64,000 nucleotides of DNA from Mariprofundus micogutta (GCF_001895085.1 NZ_BDFD01000015.1:1-64000), one strand, 5' to 3'; counted from the first letter of the stretch, positions 43,135 to 52,768 are shown. A program made the numbers and translations. The notes: a model not told the origin generated them from the letters alone.

Positions 43135-43757
43135 GGCTGTTGATCAGAATCCTGAATTGATTTCCGGCCGGTGATCATTGCACGCGGAAGGTTCTCACCA
43201 TGCAGCAGGCTGGAAACCAGCACGCCTGCAATGTGTATCAGGATCAGCATCAGCATCATATTGACGGTGAATTCATGCACATCTTTCCAGAACTCATCGC
43301 TCTGATTGTCACCATGCTCCCACCCGTCTGCATGAGCTGCAGGTATCTGCAATGAGATGCTGCTGTTTGCCAGCGGTCCCTTGCCTTCAGCCGCATAAGT
43401 TTCAAGTCCGGTCCATGTAACCAGGACGAGTGCAACCAGCATCATGGCAACCATGGCACCACCGGCAGGGTTATGGCCAAGATAATGCTTCGAATGTCGT
43501 GTCATGAGGCTGCGAAGATAAGTCCTGATTTCGGCAGGACGGTATATGAAGTTGGAGAAGCGGGCATATTTTGTGCCGATCAGCCCCCAGATCAGGCGAA
43601 ATCCGATTAACCCGGCAATCGTGTATCCTGCCCATGCATGCATGGTTTCCAGGTCGCCTTCAGCTGTAAGATAGGCAAGGATGAAGAACAGCACCAGTGA
43701 CCAGTGAAACAGTCGCACCAGTATGTCCCATACTTTGATTGATTGCGGCATATTCAC
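43131..43757 (-). CDS. Cytochrome b561-type membrane protein
   Basis: This 208-residue di-heme membrane cytochrome has four hydrophobic segments and histidines in the usual places: VRLFHWSLV near 17, TMHAWAGY near 40, and the late DVHEFTVN and LILIHIAG. It passes electrons between the quinone pool and a partner, often a small cytochrome c. The partner is not adjacent. It is transcribed alone, convergent with the macrodomain gene. Confidence 0.85.
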   Translation of the reverse strand: MNMPQSIKVWDILVRLFHWSLVLFFILAYLTAEGDLETMHAWAGYTIAGLIGFRLIWGLIGTKYARFSNFIYRPAEIRTYLRSLMTRHSKHYLGHNPAGGAMVAMMLVALVLVTWTGLETYAAEGKGPLANSSISLQIPAAHADGWEHGDNQSDEFWKDVHEFTVNMMLMLILIHIAGVLVSSLLHGENLPRAMITGRKSIQDSDQQP

Positions 43758-43885
43758 ACTCCTCAGTTCAATGGGGAGATAGGTTAAAAAGTTTGACTTA
43801 AGTGTAGATGAATCGTTTGCTAAGAATATTTAACCTTTGAATGTTTAGCATTTCCACTGCTCGAAGTTTTGCTTAGGGTGGGCCC

Positions 43886-44086
43886 ATGAATAATGCAATT
43901 GGTCTTTTTCTCGTATTTGCCATTCTTGTTTCTGTGGTGCTTGTAACCAACTGGCAGGAAAAAACAGGCAAGAAACTCAGTGATTTTACATGGTATCGAT
44001 ATGTCAAATGGGCAGTGATCGGCGTAGTCGGGTTTTCCGTACTTATGACACTAGTACTGGCCATCTACGGCGCAGCGACACTTTAA
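43886..44086 (+). CDS. Small two-helix membrane protein
   Basis: The 66-residue protein has a hydrophobic helix at about 5-20, a basic polar loop (WQEKTGKKLSDFTWYRYVKW) and a second helix at about 42-63. AGGGTGG lies just before the ATG. It is convergent with the next small membrane gene on the minus strand. No family is recognised. Confidence 0.6.
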   Translation: MNNAIGLFLVFAILVSVVLVTNWQEKTGKKLSDFTWYRYVKWAVIGVVGFSVLMTLVLAIYGAATL

Positions 44087-44112
44087 CAACTCTATTGGCG
44101 ATTTGGTCTCTC

Positions 44113-44256
44113 TTAGTGAGGCAGGCCAATCAGCTTAAAAATGACGATGGTGATAATCAGACAGGCGGCAATCAGAAACCAGATTGCCCATGCAGGTGGG
44201 GTGATGAAAGCGGCGGTCATGCATAGCGGAGCCAATGGTCCGGGATGTTTCAGCAT
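44113..44256 (-). CDS. 47-residue single-span membrane protein
   Basis: An AAGGAGG ribosome site precedes the ATG at 44254-44256. The protein begins MLKHPGPLAPLCMTAAFITP and contains one main hydrophobic helix, WAIWFLIAACLIITIVIF, before a short basic end. A sigma-54-type site lies 31 bases upstream, which suggests conditional expression. No homolog is recognised. Confidence 0.6.
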   Translation of the reverse strand: MLKHPGPLAPLCMTAAFITPPAWAIWFLIAACLIITIVIFKLIGLPH

Positions 44257-44286
44257 TTAAGCACCTCCTTCTTCTTAACTAGCATA

Positions 44287-44301
44287 GCATCTTTTGCGCC
44301 A
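44287..44301 (-). promoter_or_regulatory. Possible sigma-54-type promoter of the 47-residue gene
   Basis: On the minus strand TGGCGCAAAAGATGC keeps the GG-N10-GC spacing, with two deviations from consensus (G for A at -22 and A for T at -15). The predicted start near 44275 leaves room for the ribosome site. It is weaker than the other four sites. Confidence 0.4.
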
Positions 44302-44348
44302 GATTGATGCATAGATTTATTCAGAGCATCCTGATAAATCCGGAACGG

Positions 44349-44375
44349 TTGACAGCCAGGGGCTTCTTCCCACTA
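44349..44375 (+). promoter_or_regulatory. Sigma-70-type promoter upstream of groES
   Basis: A perfect TTGACA at 44349-44354 is followed at 16 bases by CACTAT (44371-44376), which merges into the CIRCE operator. Repressor bound to CIRCE would block this start. Confidence 0.55.
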
Positions 44376-44402
44376 TTGGCACTCCCTCTGTCAGAGTGCT
44401 AA
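44376..44402. promoter_or_regulatory. CIRCE operator (HrcA-binding site)
   Basis: TTGGCACTC (44376-44384) and GAGTGCTAA (44394-44402) are separated by nine bases. This matches the CIRCE consensus TTAGCACTC-N9-GAGTGCTAA with one change. HrcA represses chaperone genes through this element at normal temperature. hrcA itself is not in the window. Confidence 0.92.
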
Positions 44403-44421
44403 AAAATAATACAGAGGGGGG

Positions 44422-44450
44422 TTGAATAGCATTTAATTCGGCCCCATAAA
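44422..44450 (+). promoter_or_regulatory. Sigma-32-like heat-shock promoter of groES
   Basis: TTGAAT at 44422-44427 and CCCCATAA at 44442-44449 resemble the RpoH consensus CTTGAA and CCCCAT. The spacing is one or two bases longer than in E. coli groE. Together with CIRCE this suggests dual heat-shock control. Confidence 0.55.
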
Positions 44451-44455
44451 GGGAC

Positions 44456-44484
44456 TTGAATCGGTTTGATCCGGTTCCTATATA
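44456..44484 (+). promoter_or_regulatory. Second sigma-70-type promoter of groES
   Basis: TTGAAT at 44456-44461 and TATATA at 44479-44484 are exactly 17 bases apart, 36 bases before the groES start. This could give basal expression independent of the CIRCE-controlled start. Confidence 0.5.
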
Positions 44485-44520
44485 ACAGTTTCCAATATTA
44501 ATATTGAAGGAGAAACAACG

Positions 44521-44817
44521 ATGACAACAAAGGTTCGTCCTTTACATGATCGCGTAATCGTCCGTCGCCTGGACGAGGAAGAAAAATCTGCCGGTGGTAT
44601 CATCATTCCTGATTCTGCCAAAGAAAAACCAGTCCAGGGTAAAGTAATCGCCACTGGTAAAGGCAAAAGCCTGGAAAATGGCGAAGTGCGTCCGCTGGAC
44701 GTGAAAGAGGGAGATACTGTCATCTTCTCAACTTATGCCGGTACAGAAATCAAACTTGATGGCGAAGCATTCCTGATGATGCGTGAAGACGACATCCTCG
44801 GCGTGATTGAAGGCTGA
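44521..44817 (+). CDS. groES: Co-chaperonin GroES
   Basis: The 98-residue co-chaperonin caps GroEL. It begins with [20 protein letters not shown], holds the mobile-loop segment ([15 protein letters not shown]), and ends with [12 protein letters not shown], all typical. A GAAGGAG ribosome site precedes the ATG. Its leader carries CIRCE, a sigma-32-like element and a sigma-70 promoter. A hairpin (CCTTCCA-TGTA-TGGAAGG near 44848-44866) lies between it and groEL and may tune the ratio of the two products. Confidence 0.97.
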   Translation: MTTKVRPLHDRVIVRRLDEEEKSAGGIIIPDSAKEKPVQGKVIATGKGKSLENGEVRPLDVKEGDTVIFSTYAGTEIKLDGEAFLMMREDDILGVIEG

Positions 44818-44913
44818 TTTCAGCTTCAATAATTATCGAAGGCTACCTTCCATGTATGGAAGGATAGTCGGTATAAATAAAGTTTTAAGATTATAGATGA
44901 ATTAGGAGATTGA

Positions 44914-46560
<1,647 letters not shown>

Positions 46561-46616
46561 AACCACTCCTCTGAGTTGGTTTTATATCAGTCGTTTATTA
46601 CTGATGTATAGAGAAG

Positions 46617-46644
46617 GGCGGCCCGATTGGGCCGCCTTTTTTTG
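46617..46644 (+). terminator. Terminator after groEL
   Basis: GGCGGCCC and GGGCCGCC form a perfect eight-pair GC stem around GATT, followed by seven T. It lies about 57 bases after the groEL stop and closes the groESL operon. Confidence 0.93.
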
Positions 46645-46672
46645 TTGTCGAACTATGAAGGGTGATTCTGGT

Positions 46673-46868
46673 GCTCTGGATTGTTTGTACTATCGAGTCA
46701 AACAGGGCGACAGCCATTGCTCTGGATTATTTGCACTATCGCGTTAAACAGGGAGACAGGCATTGCCCTGGATTATTAGCACTATCGCGTTAAACAGGGC
46801 AACACCCATTGCCCTGGACTACTTGCACTATCGCACAATTTAGAGCAACCCCATTGCTCTAAATTGCT
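46673..46868 (+). repeat. Tandem 46-bp repeat array forming four successive hairpins
   Basis: Units begin with GCTCTGG or GCCCTGG at 46673, 46719, 46765 and 46811 (46, 46, 46 and 45 bases), and a last partial unit starts at 46856. Each junction is a hairpin: 46703-46724, 46749-46770, 46795-46816 and 46836-46866. Stems change together between copies (CAGGGCAA/TTGCCCTG against TAGAGCAA/TTGCTCTA), and the last stem is 13 perfect pairs. The linkers share a conserved TTTGCACTATCGCG-type core. It lies between the groEL terminator and ppiD with no gene. Paired changes imply selection for structure, in RNA or as cruciform DNA. Confidence 0.85.
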
Positions 46869-46956
46869 TGCTTCGGTAGCGTCCCCAGTCTTTGAAATTA
46901 TGGGGAAAGTTTACAAGACGTTCCGTATTCCCTGACTCTAAATACAGAGGTTTATC

Positions 46957-48867
46957 ATGCTCGAATCGATGCGTAATCACGCGCAAGGCTGGATAGCAAA
47001 AGTCATTCTTACCGGTATCGCACTTTCATTTGTACTGTGGGGAGTGGGTGACTACTTTACTGGCGGCAATGCTGAGCCGGTCGCTACAATCAATGAGAAG
47101 CCGATTGATGGCAGTGAGTTCTATGTTGCTTACGAGCGCCAACTCAATGCCTATCGCTCAATGTTGGGTAAGCAGTATTCCCGTGAGTTGCTGGATTCGT
47201 TGAATGTGAAAGAGACGACTCTGCAGACGATGATAAATCGTAAAATCATGCTGGATGTTGCGGCCAAACTTGGATTGGCAGCACCGGAATCCGTTGTTCT
47301 GGCTACTGTGCAGACAGACCCTGCATTTCAGTCAGCAGGGCAATTTGATCCAAAACGTTATCAGATTCTAACCCGTAATATGGGTTTTGGCTCGTCGCAG
47401 GATTATGAAAATGATGTGCGCATGACCATTATGATTGATGCGTTGGAGAAATCACTTATTCAATCTTCATACGTTAGTGAAGCCGAAATTCGTGATCTTT
47501 TTAACCAGAAGTTTGAGCAGCGCGTACTGTCTTCAATTGTCGTTGATGCTGCTAGCCTGCTGTCCAAAGTGGAAGTGGACGATGCGACTGCTAAAGCCTG
47601 GTATGAAGCCAATAAAGCCAGCTACCAGTCACCTCTGCGTGTTCAGGTGAATACCGTTGAAATCAACCCTCGTACCCTGGCTGCTGATGCAGTAATTAAT
47701 GAGACAGATCTTCTTGCAGAGTACGAAAAACGCAAAGCCGAGTTCTCTGAGCCGGAACAGCGTAAAGCCCGTCATATTCTGGTGCGCGTTAACGAGTCGG
47801 ATTCCGAGATGCTGAGGGTTGCTGCACGTGAAAAAATTGAAGCGGCTCAGGCGCGCATTAAGGCTGGAGAAGACTTTTCTGCCATCGCCAAAGAGATATC
47901 GGCTGACCCGGCGACGGCTGTAAAAGGTGGCGAGCTGGGTTGGTTCAAACAGGGTATGATGGTTGCTGCATTTGATGCTGCTGTGTTTTCCATGGATAAG
48001 GGTACCACCAGTGATATTGTAGAAACTGAGTTCGGTTATCACCTGATTCGAATCGATGATATTCGTCCAGCGAGAGTGACTCCTTTTGAAGATGTGAAGG
48101 GTAAAATCAAGGACGAGCTACTCCTGGCAAAAGGTGCTGAGGAAGCTTATAAGTTGTCACAGGATCTGGATGAAGCACTGGGTATGGAAGACTCCCTGAA
48201 AGCTGCTGCGGAAGCAGTAGATTTGAAAATGCTGAGCTCAAAAGCAGTAAGCATGGATGAAGCAATTGTTGAGCCGGGACTGTCAGACCAGCAGATCAGA
48301 CAGAAAGCATTTGCAACGCTGCCCGGTCAGGCTGTCGAGATTATCGAAACTGATGACGGGCGTTTTATCGCGATTGAAGTTGTTCAGCGTATTGACCCCG
48401 ATGTGCTGCCGTTTGCCAAAGTAACCCGTCAGGTTTATTCAGATGCCAAGCAGGATGCTGCCAATAAAAAAGCCTTCGAAGTGGCTGAAGAGATTCGCAA
48501 ACAGAGCGGAAAATCATTGGATGAACTGGCCCAGCAGTTTGGTCAGGCAAAATTTATCTCTAAACCTGTACGTAGTACTGGCGTTGGTGATGATGCAGCC
48601 TGGTTGACCAGTGCTGTACTTGGTAATGGATTCAAAGCAGCTCAGGGCAGCTGGGTAGATCAATCCATTGCTGTGCCACAAGGTTTTGCTGTAGTACATG
48701 TCGATCAGGTGATTGCACCCTCCGAGGATGATTACAATACTCAGAAAGAGGCCATCACCAAAGAAGCTGTGAAGGCCAAGGGGCAGGTACGTTTTGCCCG
48801 CTGGCTCAGTTCAGTACGCGAAGGTTATGAAGTTACTACGAATGAAAAGGCCCTGTCTCTTTTCTAG
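46957..48867 (+). CDS. ppiD: PpiD-type periplasmic folding factor (SurA_N-like and parvulin domains)
   Basis: The 636-residue protein has an N-terminal membrane anchor (about 16-34, VILTGIALSFVLWGVGDYF). A SurA_N-like chaperone segment (about 40-160) and a parvulin rotamase domain near 265-365 follow, containing RKARHILVRV, GGELGWFKQGMM and FGYHLIRI. The C-terminal part resembles PpiD. Such proteins sit at the Sec translocon exit and help newly exported proteins. Upstream is the hairpin array; downstream a bidirectional terminator. The length is normal. Confidence 0.9.
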   Translation: MLESMRNHAQGWIAKVILTGIALSFVLWGVGDYFTGGNAEPVATINEKPIDGSEFYVAYERQLNAYRSMLGKQYSRELLDSLNVKETTLQTMINRKIMLDVAAKLGLAAPESVVLATVQTDPAFQSAGQFDPKRYQILTRNMGFGSSQDYENDVRMTIMIDALEKSLIQSSYVSEAEIRDLFNQKFEQRVLSSIVVDAASLLSKVEVDDATAKAWYEANKASYQSPLRVQVNTVEINPRTLAADAVINETDLLAEYEKRKAEFSEPEQRKARHILVRVNESDSEMLRVAAREKIEAAQARIKAGEDFSAIAKEISADPATAVKGGELGWFKQGMMVAAFDAAVFSMDKGTTSDIVETEFGYHLIRIDDIRPARVTPFEDVKGKIKDELLLAKGAEEAYKLSQDLDEALGMEDSLKAAAEAVDLKMLSSKAVSMDEAIVEPGLSDQQIRQKAFATLPGQAVEIIETDDGRFIAIEVVQRIDPDVLPFAKVTRQVYSDAKQDAANKKAFEVAEEIRKQSGKSLDELAQQFGQAKFISKPVRSTGVGDDAAWLTSAVLGNGFKAAQGSWVDQSIAVPQGFAVVHVDQVIAPSEDDYNTQKEAITKEAVKAKGQVRFARWLSSVREGYEVTTNEKALSLF

Positions 48868-48890
48868 ATTATCAACACATCGATAAAAAA

Positions 48891-48933
48891 GCCGTTCCCT
48901 TTGCTTGATAGCAGAGAGGGCGGCTTTTTTTTA
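48891..48933. terminator. Bidirectional terminator between ppiD and lpxK
   Basis: GCCG and CGGC with an inner CCCTTTGC/GCAGAGAGGG arm form a long stem flanked by A6 and T8, serving both converging genes. Confidence 0.85.
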
Positions 48934-49920
48934 TGGCCGGGGAAGTTTCCCGATAATGGCATCCAATAAGCCGCTTTCGCCAAAGCCCTTGAGTTTTAGT
49001 AACCACAATGGTTTATCTTTGGGCCAGAAAGGCTTCAGTTTAACCGCATCCTTTTCTGTGATTGCTACATGCTCTTTGGTTTGCAGTTGATCGATCTCCT
49101 GACGAGTGAACTGGTGGTGGTCCGGAAAAATAACGTGACCACTTACTCTCAGACCGCTGGCAGACAGGCTGTTCAGGAAGCGTTCAGGGCGGGCGATAGA
49201 TGTTGCAGCATACACAGTATCCGGAGGTTCTGCACCACTGTCCATGGCATCAATAAGATCTCCAGTTTCACAAAACCAGTGCCACTCTTGTGCAGGGCTT
49301 ATTTTTTCACACTGTTGCAGGGCTGCTCTGCTGCCTGTTCGTACAATCAGGTCAGAGCGGGACAAAGCTGTGACGGCTTCACGTAAGGGGCCTGCAGGGA
49401 TTCTGTGGCCGTTACCGATACCTTCGGCAGGGATAAGTACAATATCACATACACGAGCGAGGTGGCGATACTGAAAACCATCATCAAGGATGATGATGTT
49501 ACCGAAATCTTTTGCTATCTGGCTTGCAGCGACGCGGTCAGAGCCGACAATTACCGTATTACTGGCAAGCTCGGCAAGCATGCGTGCTTCATCGCCAACG
49601 TCTAAGGCCGACATGTTACTTTCTACAATACGGGGCTTACTATTATTGCCGCCATCTCCACGACAGATAATAACCGGCTTAAAACCCTTTTTTTGCAATG
49701 CAGCAGCCAGCCACAGTACAAAGGGTGTTTTACCGCTGCCGCCGGCAGTGATATTGCCAACAGAAATCAATGGTAATGGAGGTTGGACAGTTTGTGCAGC
49801 ACGTTGCCTGAGATGCCTGTTGCTAATTGCGCTGTATACGGGTTCGATCAGGCGTAGAGGCAGGGGCGGTTGATGTTTTGACCACCAGATATTCTCAATT
49901 TTACTATGTAGTTTAGACAT
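48931..49920 (-). CDS. lpxK: Tetraacyldisaccharide 4'-kinase (lipid A synthesis)
   Basis: LpxK phosphorylates the lipid A disaccharide at the inner membrane. Walker A is NITAGGSGKTPFVLWLA near residue 55, with an N-terminal hydrophobic stretch before it. The DDGFQYRHL motif near 147 is characteristic, and TEKDAVK lies late in the protein. I start it at the ATG at 49918-49920, which overlaps the waaA stop. A longer open frame to 50016 has no family match. It follows waaA in one operon, both acting in LPS core-lipid A assembly. Confidence 0.92.
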   Translation of the reverse strand: MSKLHSKIENIWWSKHQPPLPLRLIEPVYSAISNRHLRQRAAQTVQPPLPLISVGNITAGGSGKTPFVLWLAAALQKKGFKPVIICRGDGGNNSKPRIVESNMSALDVGDEARMLAELASNTVIVGSDRVAASQIAKDFGNIIILDDGFQYRHLARVCDIVLIPAEGIGNGHRIPAGPLREAVTALSRSDLIVRTGSRAALQQCEKISPAQEWHWFCETGDLIDAMDSGAEPPDTVYAATSIARPERFLNSLSASGLRVSGHVIFPDHHQFTRQEIDQLQTKEHVAITEKDAVKLKPFWPKDKPLWLLKLKGFGESGLLDAIIGKLPRP

Positions 49921-51139
49921 CGGATGTATTGGAGTCAGGAAGATAGGCCGAAATGAATTCCAGCGTGGATTCCAGCACAGCTGCTTTATTCTGAATGAAC
50001 AGGGCCGCATGCGCATGCAGCTGTTTTAACTCATCGGGGTGCTGCAAAAGGCGCGAGATGGCCAGCTCGAGTTCCTGATTATCTGCTGCAATGATCGCTG
50101 CATTGTCTTGCTGCATATGATCCATGATTTCCCGGAAGTTCTGCACGAAGGGGCCTGTCACTACACCGCGACCACATACGGCTGCCTCCAGCGGATTATG
50201 CCCGCCAATATTTTTCAGGCTGCCGGCAATAATCACGGCATCAGCGACACTATATAATTCGCCCAGTATGCCCATGGCATCGACCAGTATGAAGTCACTA
50301 TCATGCTGCTCATGTTGCGACCATCTCGATAGTCCATGTCCATGCTCCCGAATAAGGTTGGCAACCTGATCAAAGCGTTCAGGGTGACGAGGAACAATGA
50401 TGGTCAACAGATCAGGGCATACTGCGTGCCAGACTGGCCACATATTCAGGATAGCACGGTCTTCGCCCTCATGCGTGCTGGCGATGAGTAGAATTGGTCG
50501 ATTGCAGCTGCTGTCAATTTTCAGGCGTAAAGCTCCGGCATCTACTGTGGGGGCTGATACTGCATATTTCAGGTTGCCAACCACCCGAACACGGTCGGCT
50601 GATACACCCATGCCAACAAGTCGTTCTGCATCGATAGCACTCTGGGCGAGAAACATGGCTACAGGTTTCAAACAGCGAGACCAGAAAAAACGTGTAGCCT
50701 GATAACGCGGAAAAGAACGGTCTGAAATACGGGTGTTGATGCCGATGACCGGGATATTGCGCTTATTGCAGGCCAGTAGCATACCGGGCCAGAATTCGGT
50801 TTCGGCAAGCAGCAGCAGTGCGGGTCTGAGTTTATTTACCAGTCGGGCCATGGTGCCGGGAATGTCCCAGGGCAGGTATGAGATTGATATATCTGATCCG
50901 AGTAGTCGTTTGGCATGTGCAAAACCAGTAGCAGTAACGACAGTTAAATGCATGGAATAGCCTTGCTCGGCCAGCTTTTTATATAAGGGTGCAATCGAAG
51001 CAACTTCCCCGACAGAACAGGCATGTAGCCAGATGCAGCCGCTTTGAGAGGAGGGCAATTGCAGAGACAGATGCTGTTGCCATTTACTGACCCTGTTCGC
51101 ATCTGAAGCGGAGTGAAATTGATCTGCCGATACAGCCAT
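49913..51139 (-). CDS. waaA: 3-deoxy-D-manno-octulosonic acid (Kdo) transferase, short N-terminus
   Basis: WaaA adds Kdo sugars to lipid IVA. CIWLHACSVGEVASIAPLY near residue 35 begins the GT-B fold, AETEFWPGMLLACNKRNIP follows, and the donor-binding GGHNPLEAAVCG is near 318. Only about 34 residues precede the first motif, whereas the family normally has 55-60, including a membrane anchor. An in-frame TGA lies 15 bases upstream, so the frame cannot extend. Either the anchor is missing or the real start is in an altered frame. No ribosome site precedes the ATG. Confidence 0.85.
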   Translation of the reverse strand: MAVSADQFHSASDANRVSKWQQHLSLQLPSSQSGCIWLHACSVGEVASIAPLYKKLAEQGYSMHLTVVTATGFAHAKRLLGSDISISYLPWDIPGTMARLVNKLRPALLLLAETEFWPGMLLACNKRNIPVIGINTRISDRSFPRYQATRFFWSRCLKPVAMFLAQSAIDAERLVGMGVSADRVRVVGNLKYAVSAPTVDAGALRLKIDSSCNRPILLIASTHEGEDRAILNMWPVWHAVCPDLLTIIVPRHPERFDQVANLIREHGHGLSRWSQHEQHDSDFILVDAMGILGELYSVADAVIIAGSLKNIGGHNPLEAAVCGRGVVTGPFVQNFREIMDHMQQDNAAIIAADNQELELAISRLLQHPDELKQLHAHAALFIQNKAAVLESTLEFISAYLPDSNTSDV

Positions 51140-51191
51140 TGCCGTATTGCAACAGGATATGAGTCATAGCGCCAGTTTGTATGAAGATTGC

Positions 51192-51206
51192 TGGCCCGAG
51201 ACTTGC
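51192..51206 (+). promoter_or_regulatory. Sigma-54-type promoter of the antiporter gene
   Basis: TGGCCCGAGACTTGC has the correct GG-N10-GC spacing, the full -12 TTGC, and one deviation in the -24 box (C for A). The predicted start near 51218 is 43 bases before the antiporter ATG. Confidence 0.55.
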
Positions 51207-51260
51207 TTTATACCTATATTCTACAATGTTTTCAGTTATGAAACACACGAGGAGCTGTGT

Positions 51261-52649
51261 ATGATTATTACTGTGTTATCGATTTGTGCCATCTTATTTT
51301 TGGCGTTGCAGTGTGAGGATAAGCTTAAAATCCCGTCGCCTGTCGGACTGATCGGACTCTCTTTCGCTTTTCATCTTCTCTTTGGTGACCTGTTTATGCT
51401 CACTGGCGATGCTGAGCATTTCGCAGCATTGGTGATTTTGTTACTGCCCATACTGCTGATCGGGGATTCGCTGGAACTTAAGGTAGAAGATCTGAAAGAG
51501 CATGGTTTAAGCCTGTTTTATCTGGCTGTAGTTGCTGTTTCGCTATCGGTGATAACTGCCCTGTTGATTGGCGATACACTGTTTGGTCAGTATGATCTGT
51601 CGTTTGCAGCCATTATTCTGCTGTTTGCCATGGTATTGGCCACAGATCCGGTCTCGGTTGTGAGTATCTTTTCCAAATTTGAACTGCCGCACAGGCTGAA
51701 AATTCTCTGTGAGGGCGAAAGCCTGTTTAACGATGCGACTGCACTGATTGTATTTGTATTTATCGGACTCTATGCCCTTGATGGTGGAGACATTACCTTT
51801 GGTTACGTGGCGCAAACCAGTCTGGTTGTGGTTGGCGGTTCGGCAGTGTTAGGTGTGCTGGTCGGATATATCGGTCTGATGGCGATGAAAACAACTGAAA
51901 ATCGTATTGCTGAATTGCTGGTACTTATCCTGACTGGTTATGGAGCTTTTGAACTTTCTGAACATTTCTACGTGATTCTTAATCTGTTTGGTGGTCACTC
52001 CCATATGCATCTGTCCGGTATTCTGGCCTGTATTTTTTCAACTGTGACAGTGCACCACTTTTTATCCAAATCGGTTGCCTATGATGATATGCGTCTGGAA
52101 AAGGAGGAGCAGTATCTGGAACGTGAATCGGCATCAGAAAAAACGTCACGCTCTCTGGTGCATACTGCAATCCAGAAAATTAAAGCTACTGTAGAAGAGC
52201 GTGATCGTCATTTGCGTACCAAAGAAGATGTGCAGTTGTTGGCTATCGTTGCGAACACCATGCTGTTTGTCGCAATGGCTGAAATTGTTGATATTGATCT
52301 GCTATGGAAATACAGCACCGAGATTATGGTAATGTTCCTGGCCACGACAGTCATTCGCGCTGCAATGATGGCCAAGTTTGCAATTATTACCAATCAGACA
52401 GATAAAATGACTAATGTAAATTTCCGTTGGTGGGGTGTGCTGACCTTTGCGGGTATCAAGGGTGGCCTCTCGGTTGTGATGCTGATGATGATTCCGGCTG
52501 GTTTTGAGCACCTGGAAATGTTCAAGGCCATTGTGGTTGGCGTGATCATGCTTTCCACCTTTATCTATTCAGCCATATTGCTAGGCGTTATTGGCAAGAA
52601 TAAGGCCGAATTCTCTCAGGAACTTGCAGATGAAGGTGGCCATCACTGA
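51261..52649 (+). CDS. CPA1-type Na+/H+ antiporter
   Basis: The protein has 462 residues with about 12 hydrophobic segments of the monovalent cation:proton antiporter-1 (NhaP-like) family. The ion-site motifs are present: VLATDPVSVVSIFSKFELPH and CEGESLFNDATALIVF. A charged cytoplasmic loop (about 275-325) rich in Glu and Arg separates the two halves. The ATG at 51261 is chosen for its GAGGAG ribosome site; an open frame upstream to 51147 is not protein-like. The sigma-54-type promoter is unusual for this family and suggests regulated Na+ or pH response. Confidence 0.87.
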   Translation: MIITVLSICAILFLALQCEDKLKIPSPVGLIGLSFAFHLLFGDLFMLTGDAEHFAALVILLLPILLIGDSLELKVEDLKEHGLSLFYLAVVAVSLSVITALLIGDTLFGQYDLSFAAIILLFAMVLATDPVSVVSIFSKFELPHRLKILCEGESLFNDATALIVFVFIGLYALDGGDITFGYVAQTSLVVVGGSAVLGVLVGYIGLMAMKTTENRIAELLVLILTGYGAFELSEHFYVILNLFGGHSHMHLSGILACIFSTVTVHHFLSKSVAYDDMRLEKEEQYLERESASEKTSRSLVHTAIQKIKATVEERDRHLRTKEDVQLLAIVANTMLFVAMAEIVDIDLLWKYSTEIMVMFLATTVIRAAMMAKFAIITNQTDKMTNVNFRWWGVLTFAGIKGGLSVVMLMMIPAGFEHLEMFKAIVVGVIMLSTFIYSAILLGVIGKNKAEFSQELADEGGHH

Positions 52650-52679
52650 TGCTTCGACGTTGATCTAATCCGTAGATAC

Positions 52680-52711
52680 GAAAAAGACCCTGCTATGCAG
52701 GGCCTTTTTTA
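52680..52711. terminator. Bidirectional terminator between antiporter and small membrane gene
   Basis: GACCCTGC and GCAGGGCC form a stem around TAT, with A5 before and T6 after. It stops the antiporter transcript and, on the minus strand, the RNA carrying hairpin copy d. Confidence 0.88.
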
Positions 52712-52760
52712 GATCCGACACCCTGTGGGGAAGTGTGGGAAGTGGGAGGTGCCAGATCTA
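52680..52760 (-). ncRNA. C-rich-loop hairpin joined to a terminator (copy d), 3' end of the small membrane gene transcript
   Basis: On the minus strand AGATCTGGCACC (52759-52748) pairs over 12 positions with the segment at 52722-52711. The loop contains TCCCACTTCCCACACTTCCCC. The terminator begins at once on the far side. It starts only about 10 bases after the stop codon of the membrane gene at 52769, so it is either that gene's 3' untranslated region or a small RNA released from it. Confidence 0.55.
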
Positions 52761-52768
52761 ACTGTTGC

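Noticed and set aside
46673-46868. CRISPR array
   Set aside because: Units are contiguous 46-base tandem copies without unique spacers and with internal stem covariation; no cas gene is near.
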